The notes under the pieces: model-generated
What the model was told of the DNA's origin: nothing
Databases searched by the model: none
Seen by the model: only the letters and a program-made list of their open reading frames with translations
Source of the DNA: Saccharothrix tamanrassetensis
GTDB taxonomy: Bacteria > Actinomycetota > Actinomycetes > Mycobacteriales > Pseudonocardiaceae
DNA: 64,000 nucleotides
Direction: 5' to 3'
NCBI RefSeq assembly: GCF_014203665.1
Contig: NZ_JACHJN010000012.1
Coordinates: forward strand, 124,001 to 188,000
Made by a program: the position numbers and the translations under genes
Part shown: piece after piece, positions 1-8,271 of the stretch
How positions within the stretch are numbered: the first letter of the stretch is position 1
How the letters are laid out: each line of letters starts with the position of its first letter

Positions 1-238
1 CGTCCGAGGGGTTCCGGAACTCCAGTCCGAACAGGAACGTCGGCGGGACCGGAAGGTCCGGGTGCTGCGCCGCCCGCGCGACGCCGAGGTCGGCGAACAC
101 CCCGCCGCCGAGACCCAGCACCTCGGCGAACGACGCCACCTCGCTCCGGTCCACCTCCGCGGTGAACGGCGCGAGCCGCGTCCCGATGAACGCCCGGTCG
201 ATCCCCCGCCCCCCTTCGCGCGTCGGACCGCCGTCCAC
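1..238 (-). CDS. MaoC-like (FAS1-type) dehydratase, N-terminal part, cut by window edge
   Basis: The minus strand stays open from about 238 to the left edge and encodes roughly 79 residues. The stretch FIGTRLAPFTAEVDRSEV, then LPVPPTFLFGLEF about 30 residues later, is the typical N-terminus of hot-dog fold MaoC/FAS1-like dehydratases, which dehydrate 3-hydroxyacyl thioesters. The C-terminal part lies outside the window. The GTG at 236-238 is the most upstream plausible start seen, but it has no convincing ribosome binding site, so the start is uncertain. It is divergent from the ligase at 565. In a cluster with discrete ketosynthase and ACP proteins it probably dehydrates the growing polyene chain; that role is inference. 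Family assignment is fairly safe, exact start is not. Confidence 0.6.
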   Translation of the reverse strand, partial: MDGGPTREGGRGIDRAFIGTRLAPFTAEVDRSEVASFAEVLGLGGGVFADLGVARAAQHPDLPVPPTFLFGLEFRNPSD

Positions 239-564
239 CGACGTGCTGCCGAGCCGTGCGGAACCCACAACCGACCTCCTGCGCTCGCGTACCGGGACCT
301 CGTGCCAGCATCGCGCTCCCGGCCCGGCCCGCGACAGCCCCGACGAACCTGGCCGACCGGCCACCCCGCACGGTGTGCGATCGGGCCGAAGACCCCGCCC
401 CGCAACGGAAAGCACGCGCGTGTCCGGTCGGCGCGCTCCGGTGGGCCCCTCGATCGGGCACACCGTCCGCGCCTCCCACCCGCCGCCCGGACCCGGCGAA
501 GCTGGCGGTGCGCCCACAGCGGTGCCACCGCCTGAAGTCGTCGCCCGTCGAATCGAGGATCACC
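239..564. other. Divergent intergenic region of the biosynthetic cluster
   Basis: About 325 bases separate the divergent dehydratase and ligase starts, so the region must hold promoters for both directions. I see no clear -35/-10 pair, no strong palindrome and no convincing small gene. Long open frames here are GC-driven and have no recognisable protein character. A GAGGAT ribosome binding site precedes the ligase ATG at 565. Confidence 0.4.
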
Positions 565-2145
565 ATGGCTGTTCCGGACGAGTGGTGGGCCGGGCACGGC
601 GGTTACGCCGCCCGCGTCCTGTCGGCACTGGTCGCCGACCCCGGCCGGGTCGCCCTGCACTGGCGGGGACGCGGCGTCACCGCCCGCGAGGTCGCCGACG
701 CGGTCGCCGGGATCGCCGACACCCTGCGCCGGCTGGGCATCGGGCAGGGGGACGTCGTCGGCGTGATGGTGGCGCCCAACAGCCCGGACATGCTCACCGC
801 GCGCTACGCGGCCCACCTGGTCGGCGCCGCCGTCTGCTACGTGCGGTCGACCAACCCGGGCTCCGCGGCCCCCGTGCTGTCCGAGGAGGAGCAGTTGCGC
901 ATCCTGCTGGACACCCGGGCCCGCGGGCTGTTCACCGACACCGCGAACGAGGACCGCGCGAAGCGACTCGTGGACCGGGCGCGCGGCCTGGTCGCCCTGG
1001 TCGGCTTCGACCTGGGCTCGGCGGGGGCCACGGCGGTGGCCCCCGCCGACCGGGCGAACCTCGCGCCGGCCGCCGCCTGGAACCCGGCGGCGCTCGCGGT
1101 GATCGGCTTCACCAGCGGCAGCACCGGCCGGGCCAAGGGCATCAGCCTCCAGGCCGGGGCGTGGGAGAGCACGGTGGTCGCCACCGAGGAGTCGATCACC
1201 GAATCCGACCCCGCGATCCTGGTGACGACCCCGTTGAGCCACACGGTGGCGCCGATGGCCGACGCGGTGCTGGCCCGGGGCGGGGTCGTCGTCCTGCACG
1301 AGGAGACCCGGCCGGGGCCGGTGCTCGACGCCCTGCGGGAGCACCGGATCACGCGGACGTTCGTGGCCACTCCGCACCTGTACGAGTTGGTCGAGCACAG
1401 CAAGACCGCGCCGGCCGACCTGTCGTCGCTGCGACTGCTCATCTACAGCGGGTCGCCGGCGGCGCCCGCGCGGATCGCGGAGGCGGCGCGCGCGTTCGGG
1501 CCGGTGCTGGTCCAGGGCTACGGGACCAGCGAGTGCGGCCGGATCACGTTCCTGGACCCCGGCGACCACTTCGACGAGACGGTGCTGTCCAGCGTCGGCC
1601 GCCCGTTCCCGGAGATCGAGGTCGAGGTGCGTGAACCGGGTTCCGACCGGGCGGTGGCCGTCGGCGAGACGGGCGAGGTGTGCGTGCGCTCCCCGCACGT
1701 GATGCGCGAGTACTGGGCCGACCCGGCGCGGACGTCCCGGGTGCTGCGCGGTGGGTGGTACCGCACGGGCGACATCGGCCGGCTCGACGAGCGCGGCTAC
1801 CTGTACCTGCTCGACCGGATCGCCGACGTGGTGAAGGCCGATGGCGTCAAGGTCTACCCGGCCGTGGTGGAACGCGAGATCCAGTCGATCCCCGGTGTCG
1901 CGCACGCCGCGGTCTACGGGGTCCGCGACGAGGACAACGCGGAGCACGTCCACGCCGCGATCGTGGTCCGCGCGGGAGCGCGGGTCGGCGCGGACGAAGT
2001 GCGCCGGCGGGTCCGCACCGCGCTGTCGGCCGCGCACGTACCCGAGCACGTGCGGCTGCTCGACGCGTTGCCGCTCAACGGGTCGGGAAAGCCGGACAAG
2101 GCACGACTGCGCAGCGAGGAACTCGCCGCGCGGGTGCCCCGGTGA
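565..2145 (+). CDS. ANL-superfamily ligase, candidate C5N amide synthetase
   Basis: This 526-residue protein is a class I adenylate-forming enzyme. The AMP-binding loop TSGSTGRAKG lies at about 183-192, the motif YGTSECG follows near 320, GWYRTGD near 393, and the C-terminal catalytic lysine motif NGSGKPDK near 509. ATG 565 with GAGGAT upstream is preferred; the frame stays open further upstream but without protein-like sequence. It sits 43 bases before the 5-aminolevulinate synthase, and another ligase follows. The trio matches the three-gene cassette of asukamycin and moenomycin that makes and attaches 2-amino-3-hydroxycyclopent-2-enone. By position and by its divergence from ordinary acyl-CoA ligases it may be the amide synthetase joining polyene acid and C5N unit. 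The split of roles between this gene and the ligase at 3545 cannot be settled from sequence alone. Confidence 0.8.
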   Translation: MAVPDEWWAGHGGYAARVLSALVADPGRVALHWRGRGVTAREVADAVAGIADTLRRLGIGQGDVVGVMVAPNSPDMLTARYAAHLVGAAVCYVRSTNPGSAAPVLSEEEQLRILLDTRARGLFTDTANEDRAKRLVDRARGLVALVGFDLGSAGATAVAPADRANLAPAAAWNPAALAVIGFTSGSTGRAKGISLQAGAWESTVVATEESITESDPAILVTTPLSHTVAPMADAVLARGGVVVLHEETRPGPVLDALREHRITRTFVATPHLYELVEHSKTAPADLSSLRLLIYSGSPAAPARIAEAARAFGPVLVQGYGTSECGRITFLDPGDHFDETVLSSVGRPFPEIEVEVREPGSDRAVAVGETGEVCVRSPHVMREYWADPARTSRVLRGGWYRTGDIGRLDERGYLYLLDRIADVVKADGVKVYPAVVEREIQSIPGVAHAAVYGVRDEDNAEHVHAAIVVRAGARVGADEVRRRVRTALSAAHVPEHVRLLDALPLNGSGKPDKARLRSEELAARVPR

Positions 2146-2188
2146 CCGCCCGCGCTTCGAACCGACCGTACCGAGGGAGTGGGTTGAC

Positions 2189-3415
2189 GTGACGAACCGG
2201 CACATGGACTTCTTCGTCCGCGAGATGGCGGACTTCGGCCCGCGCAAGCGGGAGTTCCTCGAAATCGGGCGCCGGGCGGGCCTGTTCCCCAGCGCGGTGG
2301 CGCGCCAGGGCCCGAACGGCACCGAGGCCGAGGTCAGCGTCTGGTGCAGCAACGACTACCTCGGCATGGGGCAGCACCCGTTCGTCCTGGAGGCGATCAA
2401 GGACGCGGTCGACGCGTTCGGGGCCGGCTCCGGCGGTTCCCGCAACATCGGCGGGACCAACCACTACCACGTCCTGTTGGAGGAGGAGCTCGCGGCGCTG
2501 CACGGCAAGGAGTCCGCGCTGATCTTCCCGTCCGGCTACACCGCCAACGACGGCGCCCTGTCCGTGCTGGCGGGCCGCGCTCCGGACACGGTGGTCTTCT
2601 CCGACCAGCTCAACCACGCGTCCATCATCGACGGGCTGCGCCACAGCGGCGCCGAGAAGCGCATCTTCCGGCACAACGACGTGGCGCACCTGGAGGAGCT
2701 GCTGGCCGCCGCCGACCCGGACCGCCCCAAGCTGGTCGTAGCCGAGTCCGTGTACTCGATGTCGGGCGACATCGCGCCCTTGGCGGAGATCGCCGAGGTC
2801 GCGCACCGCTACCACGCCACGACGTTCCTCGACGAGGTGCACGCCGTGGGCATGTACGGGCCGCAGGGCGCGGGCATCGCCGCCCGGGACGGACTGGCGG
2901 ACCGGTTCACGGTCTTCATGGGCACGCTGGCCAAGGGCTTCGGCACCGCCGGCGGGTACATCGCCGGTCCGGCGCCGCTGGTGGACGCCGTCCGCAGCTG
3001 GTCGCGGTCGTTCATCTTCACCACCTCGTTGCCGCCCGCCACCGCCGCGGGCGCCCTGGCCGCCGTCCGACACCTCAGGTCGTCCGAGGTCGAACGGGAA
3101 CGGCTCGCGGCGAACGCGCGACTGATGCACCGCCTGCTGACCGAGCGGCGCATCCCGTTCGTCTCCGACCAGTCGCACATCATCGCGGTGTTCGTCGGCG
3201 AGGACCAGTTGTGCCGCCAGGCCTCCGCGCTGCTGCTGCGGCGGCACGGGATCTACGTCCAAGCCATCAACGCGCCGAGCGTGCGGACCGGCGAGGAGAT
3301 CCTCCGGGTCGCGCCCTCGGCCACCCACACGGTCGGCGACGTCGAGAAGTTCGTGGAAGCGCTGGACGGCATCTGGCAGGAGCTCGGGATCCCCACCGGG
3401 CCGACCGCGGGATGA
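2189..3415 (+). CDS. 5-aminolevulinate synthase (C5N unit biosynthesis)
   Basis: The 408-residue product is a PLP-dependent alpha-oxoamine synthase that condenses glycine with succinyl-CoA. The substrate and cofactor region includes WCSNDYLGM (52-60), GGSRNIGGTNHYH (82-94), DQLNHAS with the PLP-stacking His143, LDEVHAVG with Asp215, and the PLP lysine Lys249 in TLAKGFG. GTG 2189 is chosen because GAGGGAG lies 10 bases upstream; ATG 2204 is an alternative. Most actinobacteria make tetrapyrroles by the glutamyl-tRNA route, so an ALA synthase in these genomes usually marks C5N biosynthesis in a secondary cluster. Here it lies between two AMP ligases, the expected arrangement. The product 5-aminolevulinate would be CoA-activated and cyclised to aminohydroxycyclopentenone. 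Confidence 0.93.
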   Translation: MTNRHMDFFVREMADFGPRKREFLEIGRRAGLFPSAVARQGPNGTEAEVSVWCSNDYLGMGQHPFVLEAIKDAVDAFGAGSGGSRNIGGTNHYHVLLEEELAALHGKESALIFPSGYTANDGALSVLAGRAPDTVVFSDQLNHASIIDGLRHSGAEKRIFRHNDVAHLEELLAAADPDRPKLVVAESVYSMSGDIAPLAEIAEVAHRYHATTFLDEVHAVGMYGPQGAGIAARDGLADRFTVFMGTLAKGFGTAGGYIAGPAPLVDAVRSWSRSFIFTTSLPPATAAGALAAVRHLRSSEVERERLAANARLMHRLLTERRIPFVSDQSHIIAVFVGEDQLCRQASALLLRRHGIYVQAINAPSVRTGEEILRVAPSATHTVGDVEKFVEALDGIWQELGIPTGPTAG

Positions 3416-3457
3416 CCTGCCGGGCGGAAGCCGTGCGTCACAGCAGGTGCGCGGCAC

Positions 3458-3522
3458 GGGGGAGCGCCGAGGGGAAGACCCCGGCGCTCCCCCCTTCGCC
3501 CGGCGGCGGTCGCCGCCGGGCG
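3458..3522 (+). promoter_or_regulatory. Two stacked GC-rich hairpins between ALA synthase and ligase genes
   Basis: A 12-bp perfect stem (3458-3469 with 3482-3493, 12-base loop) is followed after three bases by an 11-bp perfect stem (3497-3507 with 3512-3522, 4-base loop). No T-run follows. The second hairpin ends 22 bases before the next ATG and just ahead of its GAGGAGGG ribosome binding site. They could end or attenuate transcription, or stabilise mRNA ends, inside the C5N cassette. The structure is seen; the function is inferred. Confidence 0.5.
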
Positions 3523-3544
3523 GGTCGACGAGGAGGGAATCCTG

Positions 3545-5071
3545 ATGTCCGTGTCGTTGGCGGCCGTGCTCGCCGAGTCCGCCGCCCGGTACCCGGACCG
3601 GGCGGCGGTGGTGTTCGAGTCGCGGAAGACGTCCTACCGGGAGCTGTGGTGGTGGGCGCGGAAGTACGCGGCGGTCCTGGGGGACCAGGGGATCGGGCGG
3701 GGTGACCGGGTCGCGCTGCTGCTGCCGAACTCGACGCACCTCCCGATGGCGTACTTCGGCGTGCTGGCGTTGGGCGCGGTGGTGGTGCCGGTGCACGCAC
3801 TGTCCAAAGCGGACGAGATCGAGCACGTGCTGCGGGACTCCGGGGCCGCGGCGCTGGTCTGCGCCGGATCGCTGCTGGAGCACGGAGGTGAGGCCGCCCG
3901 GCGTGCCGGCGTGCCGGTGTTCACCGTCTTGGCGGACGACGGGTTCCGGTTGGACGTGGCGGCCGGCCGTGCCGCCCCGATCGACCGGTACGCGCCGTGC
4001 GCGCCCGACGACGCGGCGATGGTCCTGTACACCTCTGGCACGACCGGCAAGCCCAAGGGCGCGGTGCTGACGCACCTGGGCGTCACGATGAACATCACCG
4101 TCACGATGCTGTCCCCGTTCGACTTCCGGGCCGACGACGTGTTGCTGGGCGCGCTGCCGCTGTTCCACGTCTTCGGCCAGGTCTGCGGCATGTGCGTGTG
4201 CTTCCGGGCCGGCGCCACCCTGGTGCTGATGCCGACGTTCGACGCGGCGCGCGCGATCGAGTTGATGGCCGAGCACCGGTGCACGGTGTTCATGGGCGTC
4301 CCGACGATGTACATGGCACTGTTGCGCGCTTCGGGGACGGCGACGGTGCGCCCGCGCCTGCACCGCGCGTACTCGGGTGGGCAGGCACTGCCGGTGAAGG
4401 TCCTGGAGGACTTCGAGGACCGGTTCGGCTGCCCGGTCTACGAGGGGTACGGCCTGACCGAGACCTCGCCGGTGGTCGCCTACAACCAGCCGGCGTGGCC
4501 GCGCAAACCGGGCACCGTGGGGCTGCCGGTCTGGGGCGTCGAGGTGGCCATCGCCCGGGCCGAGGTGGAAGGTCGGGTCGAGCTGCTGCCCGCCGGCGAG
4601 GTGGGCGAGGTCGTCATCCGGGGCCACAACGTCATGGCCGGCTACCTGAACCGGCCGCGGGCCACGGCCGAGGTCCTGGTGGACGGCTGGTTCCGCTCGG
4701 GCGACCTGGGCAGGAAGGACGAGGACGGCTACCTGTCCATTGTGGACCGAAAGAAGGACGTGGTGCTGCGCGGCGGGTACAACGTGTACCCGCGCGAGGT
4801 CGAGGAAGTCCTGATGCGCCACCCGGCCGTCGCGCAGGTGGCGGTCATCGGCGTCCCGCACCCCACGCACGGCGAGGAGGTCTGCGCGGTGGTGCTCCCG
4901 GCGTCGGGAGCGCTGCCGGGGACCGAGCTCGGGGTGGAGATCGAGACGTGGAGCAAGGCGCGGATGGCACCCTACAAGTACCCGCGCCGGGTGGAGTTCG
5001 TCGACGGGTTCCCGCTCGGGGTGGGCGGCAAGGTGCTCAAACGCGAGCTGGTGGCCCGCTTCGCCCGCTGA
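3545..5071 (+). CDS. Acyl-CoA ligase, probable 5-aminolevulinyl-CoA cyclising ligase
   Basis: The 508-residue ANL-family enzyme has the adenylation loop YTSGTTGKPKG near 160-170, YEGYGLTET near 303, GWFRSGDLG near 385, the hinge motif DRKKDVVLRGG and the catalytic lysine near GGKVLKREL at the end. Length and motif order are those of a full acyl-CoA synthetase. GAGGAGGGAATCCTG precedes ATG 3545. It closes the plus-strand block started by the ligase at 565 and the ALA synthase at 2189. In C5N pathways an acyl-CoA ligase activates 5-aminolevulinate so that it cyclises to 2-amino-3-hydroxycyclopent-2-enone; this gene resembles general CoA ligases most and is the better candidate. A polyketide precursor ligase remains possible. 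Confidence 0.85.
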   Translation: MSVSLAAVLAESAARYPDRAAVVFESRKTSYRELWWWARKYAAVLGDQGIGRGDRVALLLPNSTHLPMAYFGVLALGAVVVPVHALSKADEIEHVLRDSGAAALVCAGSLLEHGGEAARRAGVPVFTVLADDGFRLDVAAGRAAPIDRYAPCAPDDAAMVLYTSGTTGKPKGAVLTHLGVTMNITVTMLSPFDFRADDVLLGALPLFHVFGQVCGMCVCFRAGATLVLMPTFDAARAIELMAEHRCTVFMGVPTMYMALLRASGTATVRPRLHRAYSGGQALPVKVLEDFEDRFGCPVYEGYGLTETSPVVAYNQPAWPRKPGTVGLPVWGVEVAIARAEVEGRVELLPAGEVGEVVIRGHNVMAGYLNRPRATAEVLVDGWFRSGDLGRKDEDGYLSIVDRKKDVVLRGGYNVYPREVEEVLMRHPAVAQVAVIGVPHPTHGEEVCAVVLPASGALPGTELGVEIETWSKARMAPYKYPRRVEFVDGFPLGVGGKVLKRELVARFAR

Positions 5072-5082
5072 ACCTCACCGCC

Positions 5083-5133
5083 GCCCACGACGATCCGGCC
5101 GCCCACGACGATCCGGCCGCCCACGACGATCCG
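5083..5133. repeat. 18-bp direct repeat, three copies (last partial)
   Basis: The unit GCCCACGACGATCCGGCC occurs at 5083-5100 and 5101-5118, with a 15-base partial copy from 5119. It starts 12 bases after the ligase stop and precedes the terminator hairpin. Without spacers or cas genes it is a small tandem duplication, not CRISPR. Confidence 0.9.
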
Positions 5134-5170
5134 GGCGTCAGCGCAGGGCGTCCGAGCTTCGACTGCCGCG

Positions 5171-5195
5171 CTCCGGCTCGGGATCCGAGCCGGAG
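5171..5195. terminator. Bidirectional hairpin between convergent genes
   Basis: A perfect 11-bp inverted repeat, CTCCGGCTCGG and its complement, is separated by three bases. It lies between the converging ligase (ends 5071) and luciferase-like gene (ends 5212). There is no U-tract, which is common in high-GC actinomycete terminators. Confidence 0.65.
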
Positions 5196-5211
5196 TCGGC
5201 GCTTTCCGGGT

Positions 5212-6321
5212 TCACCGTGCGGCGAGCTCGCGGGCTGTGGAGACGGCCCGGCCGTAGGACTCGGTGACTCCGCCGAGCGACCCGTCGAACTTCGGTGCGA
5301 CGAACCTGGCGAGCAGCTCGAAGCTGCGCTTGAGGGCGCTCCGGTCCGCCCAGTCCAGTACGGTGACCAGCAGCCGCCCGAAGCCGCCCGTCTCGTCCTG
5401 CACGTCCCGGATGGCCTGGACGCAGTCGTCGACCGAGCCGATGACGGTGCCACGCCGGTCGATCAGCTCCTCCAGCGCCTTGCGCGCCTCCGCCCGGGAG
5501 TGCACCCGCGGTGCGCCGAGCAGGGCCCAGTACTCGTTGCGGTACCGCATCCAGCCGTCCACGATCTCGTCCAGGGCCCGCTCGCGGCTGTCGGACACGT
5601 GCACCGACAGCGCCACCCGCCAGTCGGCGCGGTCCAGCTTCCGCCCGTGCTCCGCCGCCGCCGCCTCGGCGTGCTGCCACTGCCCGACCAGGTCGCCGAT
5701 CCGGCTGCCCGGCCGCGGCGGGATGCCGAAGGAGATCGGGCTGATGCCGTACTGGCCGGCGAGCCGCATGCCGAACGGGGAGACCGCGCTGGACACCGCC
5801 ATCGGCAGTCCCGCCGGCGAGTGGGGGCGCAGCTGCAACCGGGCGTCCCGCACCTCGAACCAGTCGGTGCGCACGGTCACCGGCACGGTGTCGTGGAGCA
5901 GCTTGTGGATCACGTCGAGCGCCTCGGCGGTGCGCCGTCGCGTGTCCGCCGGGTCGATGCCCAGCAGATGCATGTCGGTCGGGATCGACCCGGCCCCGAC
6001 GCCCAGCGTGAACCGCCCGCGCGTCAGCTGGTCGAGCTGGACGGCCCGCGAGGCGACCATGAACGGGTGGTGGTAGGGCAGGCTGACCACGCCGGTCCCG
6101 AGCCGGATGTGCCGGGTCCGCTCGGCCGCCGTGGCGATGAACAGCTCGGGTGAGCTGATCGTGCCCCAGCCCGCCGAGTGGTGCTCGCCGACCCACAGCT
6201 CGTCGTAACCCAGCTGGTCGAGCCACTCGGCCAGTTCGAGGTCGCGCCACAGGCTCAGCGACGGGTTCTCGCCGAGCGGGTGGAGGGGGGAGAGGAAGGC
6301 GCCGAAGCCGATCGGGTCCAT
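5212..6321 (-). CDS. Luciferase-like (LLM class) flavin-dependent monooxygenase
   Basis: The 369-residue protein belongs to the bacterial luciferase superfamily of FMNH2- or F420-dependent TIM-barrel enzymes. The N-terminal GFGAFLSPLHP, YDELWVGEHHSAGW (about 40-53) and the RIRLGTGVVSLPYHHPF-type strand near 70-90 are characteristic, as is RFTLGVGAGS near 105. It is full length. It begins 10 bases after the stop of the short ketosynthase-like gene, so it ends the minus-strand operon running from the GriI-like aldolase. It is a candidate for an oxidative tailoring step on the aminohydroxybenzoate-derived ring or the polyene. The best-known ring-oxidising enzymes of manumycin pathways are FAD-dependent, so this may be an extra or alternative oxidation; the role is not proven. 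Confidence 0.85.
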   Translation of the reverse strand: MDPIGFGAFLSPLHPLGENPSLSLWRDLELAEWLDQLGYDELWVGEHHSAGWGTISSPELFIATAAERTRHIRLGTGVVSLPYHHPFMVASRAVQLDQLTRGRFTLGVGAGSIPTDMHLLGIDPADTRRRTAEALDVIHKLLHDTVPVTVRTDWFEVRDARLQLRPHSPAGLPMAVSSAVSPFGMRLAGQYGISPISFGIPPRPGSRIGDLVGQWQHAEAAAAEHGRKLDRADWRVALSVHVSDSRERALDEIVDGWMRYRNEYWALLGAPRVHSRAEARKALEELIDRRGTVIGSVDDCVQAIRDVQDETGGFGRLLVTVLDWADRSALKRSFELLARFVAPKFDGSLGGVTESYGRAVSTARELAAR

Positions 6322-6331
6322 CGTGGACTCC

Positions 6332-7045
6332 TCAGTCAGTGGTGGACGTGTCGGGGTGGGCCGCCGCGGTGCACAGGCCGACCAGCTGCCCGAGCCAGCC
6401 GTACGCCGGATGCGGTGGGCCCGGTGGCACGGCGGGGCGCCCGGGGGTCGCGCGGCGCAGCAGCAGCGCCACGGCCGCGTCTTCGCCGAGCGGCAGCCGC
6501 CCGAGCGGGTGTTCCGCGCCGAGGCGGTCGCGCACCCAGGTGACCCGGTCGTTCGGCGCCAGTTCCACGCCGATCACCAGCACCTGCTCCAGTTCGTCGT
6601 CGAACAGCAGGAGGTCGGCCAGCCGCAGTGCCGAGCCGGCGAGGTCCTCGCACGCCGAAACGCAGCTCACGGGGCCGGTGATGCCGTACCGCTTGGCCAG
6701 GTGGCCCAGGATGGAGGTGGTCACCGACTGGAAGAACAGCAGCGGGCTGTGCACCTGGCCCGCGACCAGCTTCCGCGTCGCGAGGTCGGAGGTGGTGGTG
6801 TCGCCGCACGCCGTGGCCAGCACGATCGCGGTCCGTTCGCCGAGCCCGCGGACCAGGTCGCCGCCCGGCGCACCCAGGCACTGCTCGGCGACCGCCGCGA
6901 CCAGCGGGTTGAACCTCGACGTGACGAAGCCGGGCACGGAGGTCAGGTCGACCGGCGCCGCGCCGGGGACGTCCCGCGCCCGGTCACCCCAGGGCGCCAG
7001 GCAGGCCGCGCCCACCACGGCACGCGGTAGGTCGAGCGTCGTCAT
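6332..7045 (-). CDS. Half-length beta-ketoacyl synthase-like protein
   Basis: The 237-residue product starts at ATG 7045 behind GAGAGGA. Its centre, including FFQSVTTSILGHLAKRYGI and GPVSCVSACEDLAGSAL, aligns by eye with the N-terminal half of ketosynthases around the active-site cysteine (motif SAC). The C-terminal thiolase half with the two catalytic histidines is absent. Proteins of this size, beta-ketoacyl synthase-like with only the N-terminal domain, accompany discrete ketosynthases in aryl polyene and related clusters. It starts 32 bases after the full ketosynthase and is probably translated from the same mRNA. It may act as a chain-length or partner subunit. It is not visibly frameshifted: the upstream in-frame extension is the shadow of the ketosynthase gene. 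Confidence 0.75.
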   Translation of the reverse strand: MTTLDLPRAVVGAACLAPWGDRARDVPGAAPVDLTSVPGFVTSRFNPLVAAVAEQCLGAPGGDLVRGLGERTAIVLATACGDTTTSDLATRKLVAGQVHSPLLFFQSVTTSILGHLAKRYGITGPVSCVSACEDLAGSALRLADLLLFDDELEQVLVIGVELAPNDRVTWVRDRLGAEHPLGRLPLGEDAAVALLLRRATPGRPAVPPGPPHPAYGWLGQLVGLCTAAAHPDTSTTD

Positions 7046-7077
7046 CGCAATCCTCTCGGCGTGGCGGAGCACGGTGC

Positions 7078-8271
7078 TCACACCCGTTTCAGGACGAGCG
7101 CGGCGTTCACCCCGCCGAAGGCGGCGTTGAGCGACAGCGCGTGGGTGATCGGCGCGCGGCGGCCCACGTCGGGCAGGTAGTCCAGGTCGCACTCGGGGTC
7201 GGGCACCCGCAGGCCCGTTGTCGGCGGCAACAGGCCCTCGCGCAGCGCGAGCAGCGTGATCACCGCCTCCACCGCGCCGGTGGCCTCCAGCATGTGGCCG
7301 GTGCTGCCCTTGGTGGAGCTGATGGGCACGGCGGGCGCGTGCGCGCCGAGGATCCGGCGCAGGCCGGCGGTCTCGGCCACGTCGTTGAGCGGGGTGCCGG
7401 TGCCGTGCGCGTTGACGTAGCCCAGCCGCTCCACGTCCACCCCGGCGCCGCGCAGCGCGGCCCGTGCCGCCCGGACCAGCCCCTCGCCCTTCGGGTGCGG
7501 CTTGATGACGTGGTGGGCGTCGGAGGACATGCCCCAGCCGGCGACCTCGGCGAGCGGTTCGGCGCCCCGCGCCCGCGCGCGCTCGGCCGACTCCAGCACC
7601 AGCACGGCCGCCCCGTCGCCGTGCAGCAGGCCGTCCCGGTCGGCCGCGAACGGCCGCACCGCGCCGGACCTGCTCAGCGCCTTGCCCGAGTCGAACTTCG
7701 CGAACACGTCCTCGGTGACCAGGTACGCGCCGCCGCACACCACCACGTCGGCCAGCCCGCGCCGGACGAGTTCCGCGCCGTGGCCGATCGCGTTCGTCGA
7801 CGCGACGCAGGCGTTGACGAACGCGAGGCGGGGCGTGCCGAGCCCGAACGCCGCGCCCAGCGACTCCGGCAGGCGACCGGGCAGGCTGTCCACCGTCCGG
7901 GGGTCGCCGGGGGCCCGGCCCCGGGCGTGGTCGGTCCAGAACGACCGCGCCGCCGAGTGGTCGCCGTTGGTCCCCAGCAGCACGGGCGCACCGGCCGCGT
8001 CGGTGCCCGACATGCGCAGCGCCTCGGCGGCGCACGCGTGCAGCACCTCGGCCTGCGTCGGCGTGTAGCCGGGCTCGACCGGCACGCCGGGCACCTCCGG
8101 GCCGTCGCCCCCGTAGGTCGCGGCGTGCGCGGCGTGGTAGGGGGTGCTGTCGAAGCGGGTGACCGGCGCGAAGCCCGGCCGGCCGGTGAAGACGTTGTCC
8201 AGCAACGCCTCCGGCCCGAAGCCGAAGGCGGTCAGGACGCCGTACCCGGTGATCACGACCTCACGGGACAT
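7078..8271 (-). CDS. Discrete beta-ketoacyl-ACP synthase (KS alpha type)
   Basis: The 397-residue protein is a KAS II-like condensing enzyme. The catalytic triad is visible: Cys155 in VNACVAST, His289 in NAHGTGT and His326 in STKGSTGH. The start MSREVVITGYGV is canonical. The gene begins inside the last codons of the second ACP (11-base overlap) and is followed by the half-length ketosynthase-like gene. Free-standing ketosynthases with free ACPs extend the polyene chains of manumycin-type compounds by decarboxylative condensation of malonyl-ACP. Only one full ketosynthase lies in the window; others may lie to the left, where the dehydratase gene runs off the edge. Confidence 0.92.
   Translation of the reverse strand: MSREVVITGYGVLTAFGFGPEALLDNVFTGRPGFAPVTRFDSTPYHAAHAATYGGDGPEVPGVPVEPGYTPTQAEVLHACAAEALRMSGTDAAGAPVLLGTNGDHSAARSFWTDHARGRAPGDPRTVDSLPGRLPESLGAAFGLGTPRLAFVNACVASTNAIGHGAELVRRGLADVVVCGGAYLVTEDVFAKFDSGKALSRSGAVRPFAADRDGLLHGDGAAVLVLESAERARARGAEPLAEVAGWGMSSDAHHVIKPHPKGEGLVRAARAALRGAGVDVERLGYVNAHGTGTPLNDVAETAGLRRILGAHAPAVPISSTKGSTGHMLEATGAVEAVITLLALREGLLPPTTGLRVPDPECDLDYLPDVGRRAPITHALSLNAAFGGVNAALVLKRV

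Noticed and set aside
2075..4870. Very long minus-strand open frame (931 codons)
   Set aside because: It is antisense to the ALA synthase and ligase genes, rich in Arg/His/Pro/Gly, and has no recognisable motif. High GC removes stop codons from the antisense frame.
5083..5133. Possible CRISPR array
   Set aside because: The three 18-bp copies are contiguous, with no spacers, and no cas genes are in the window.
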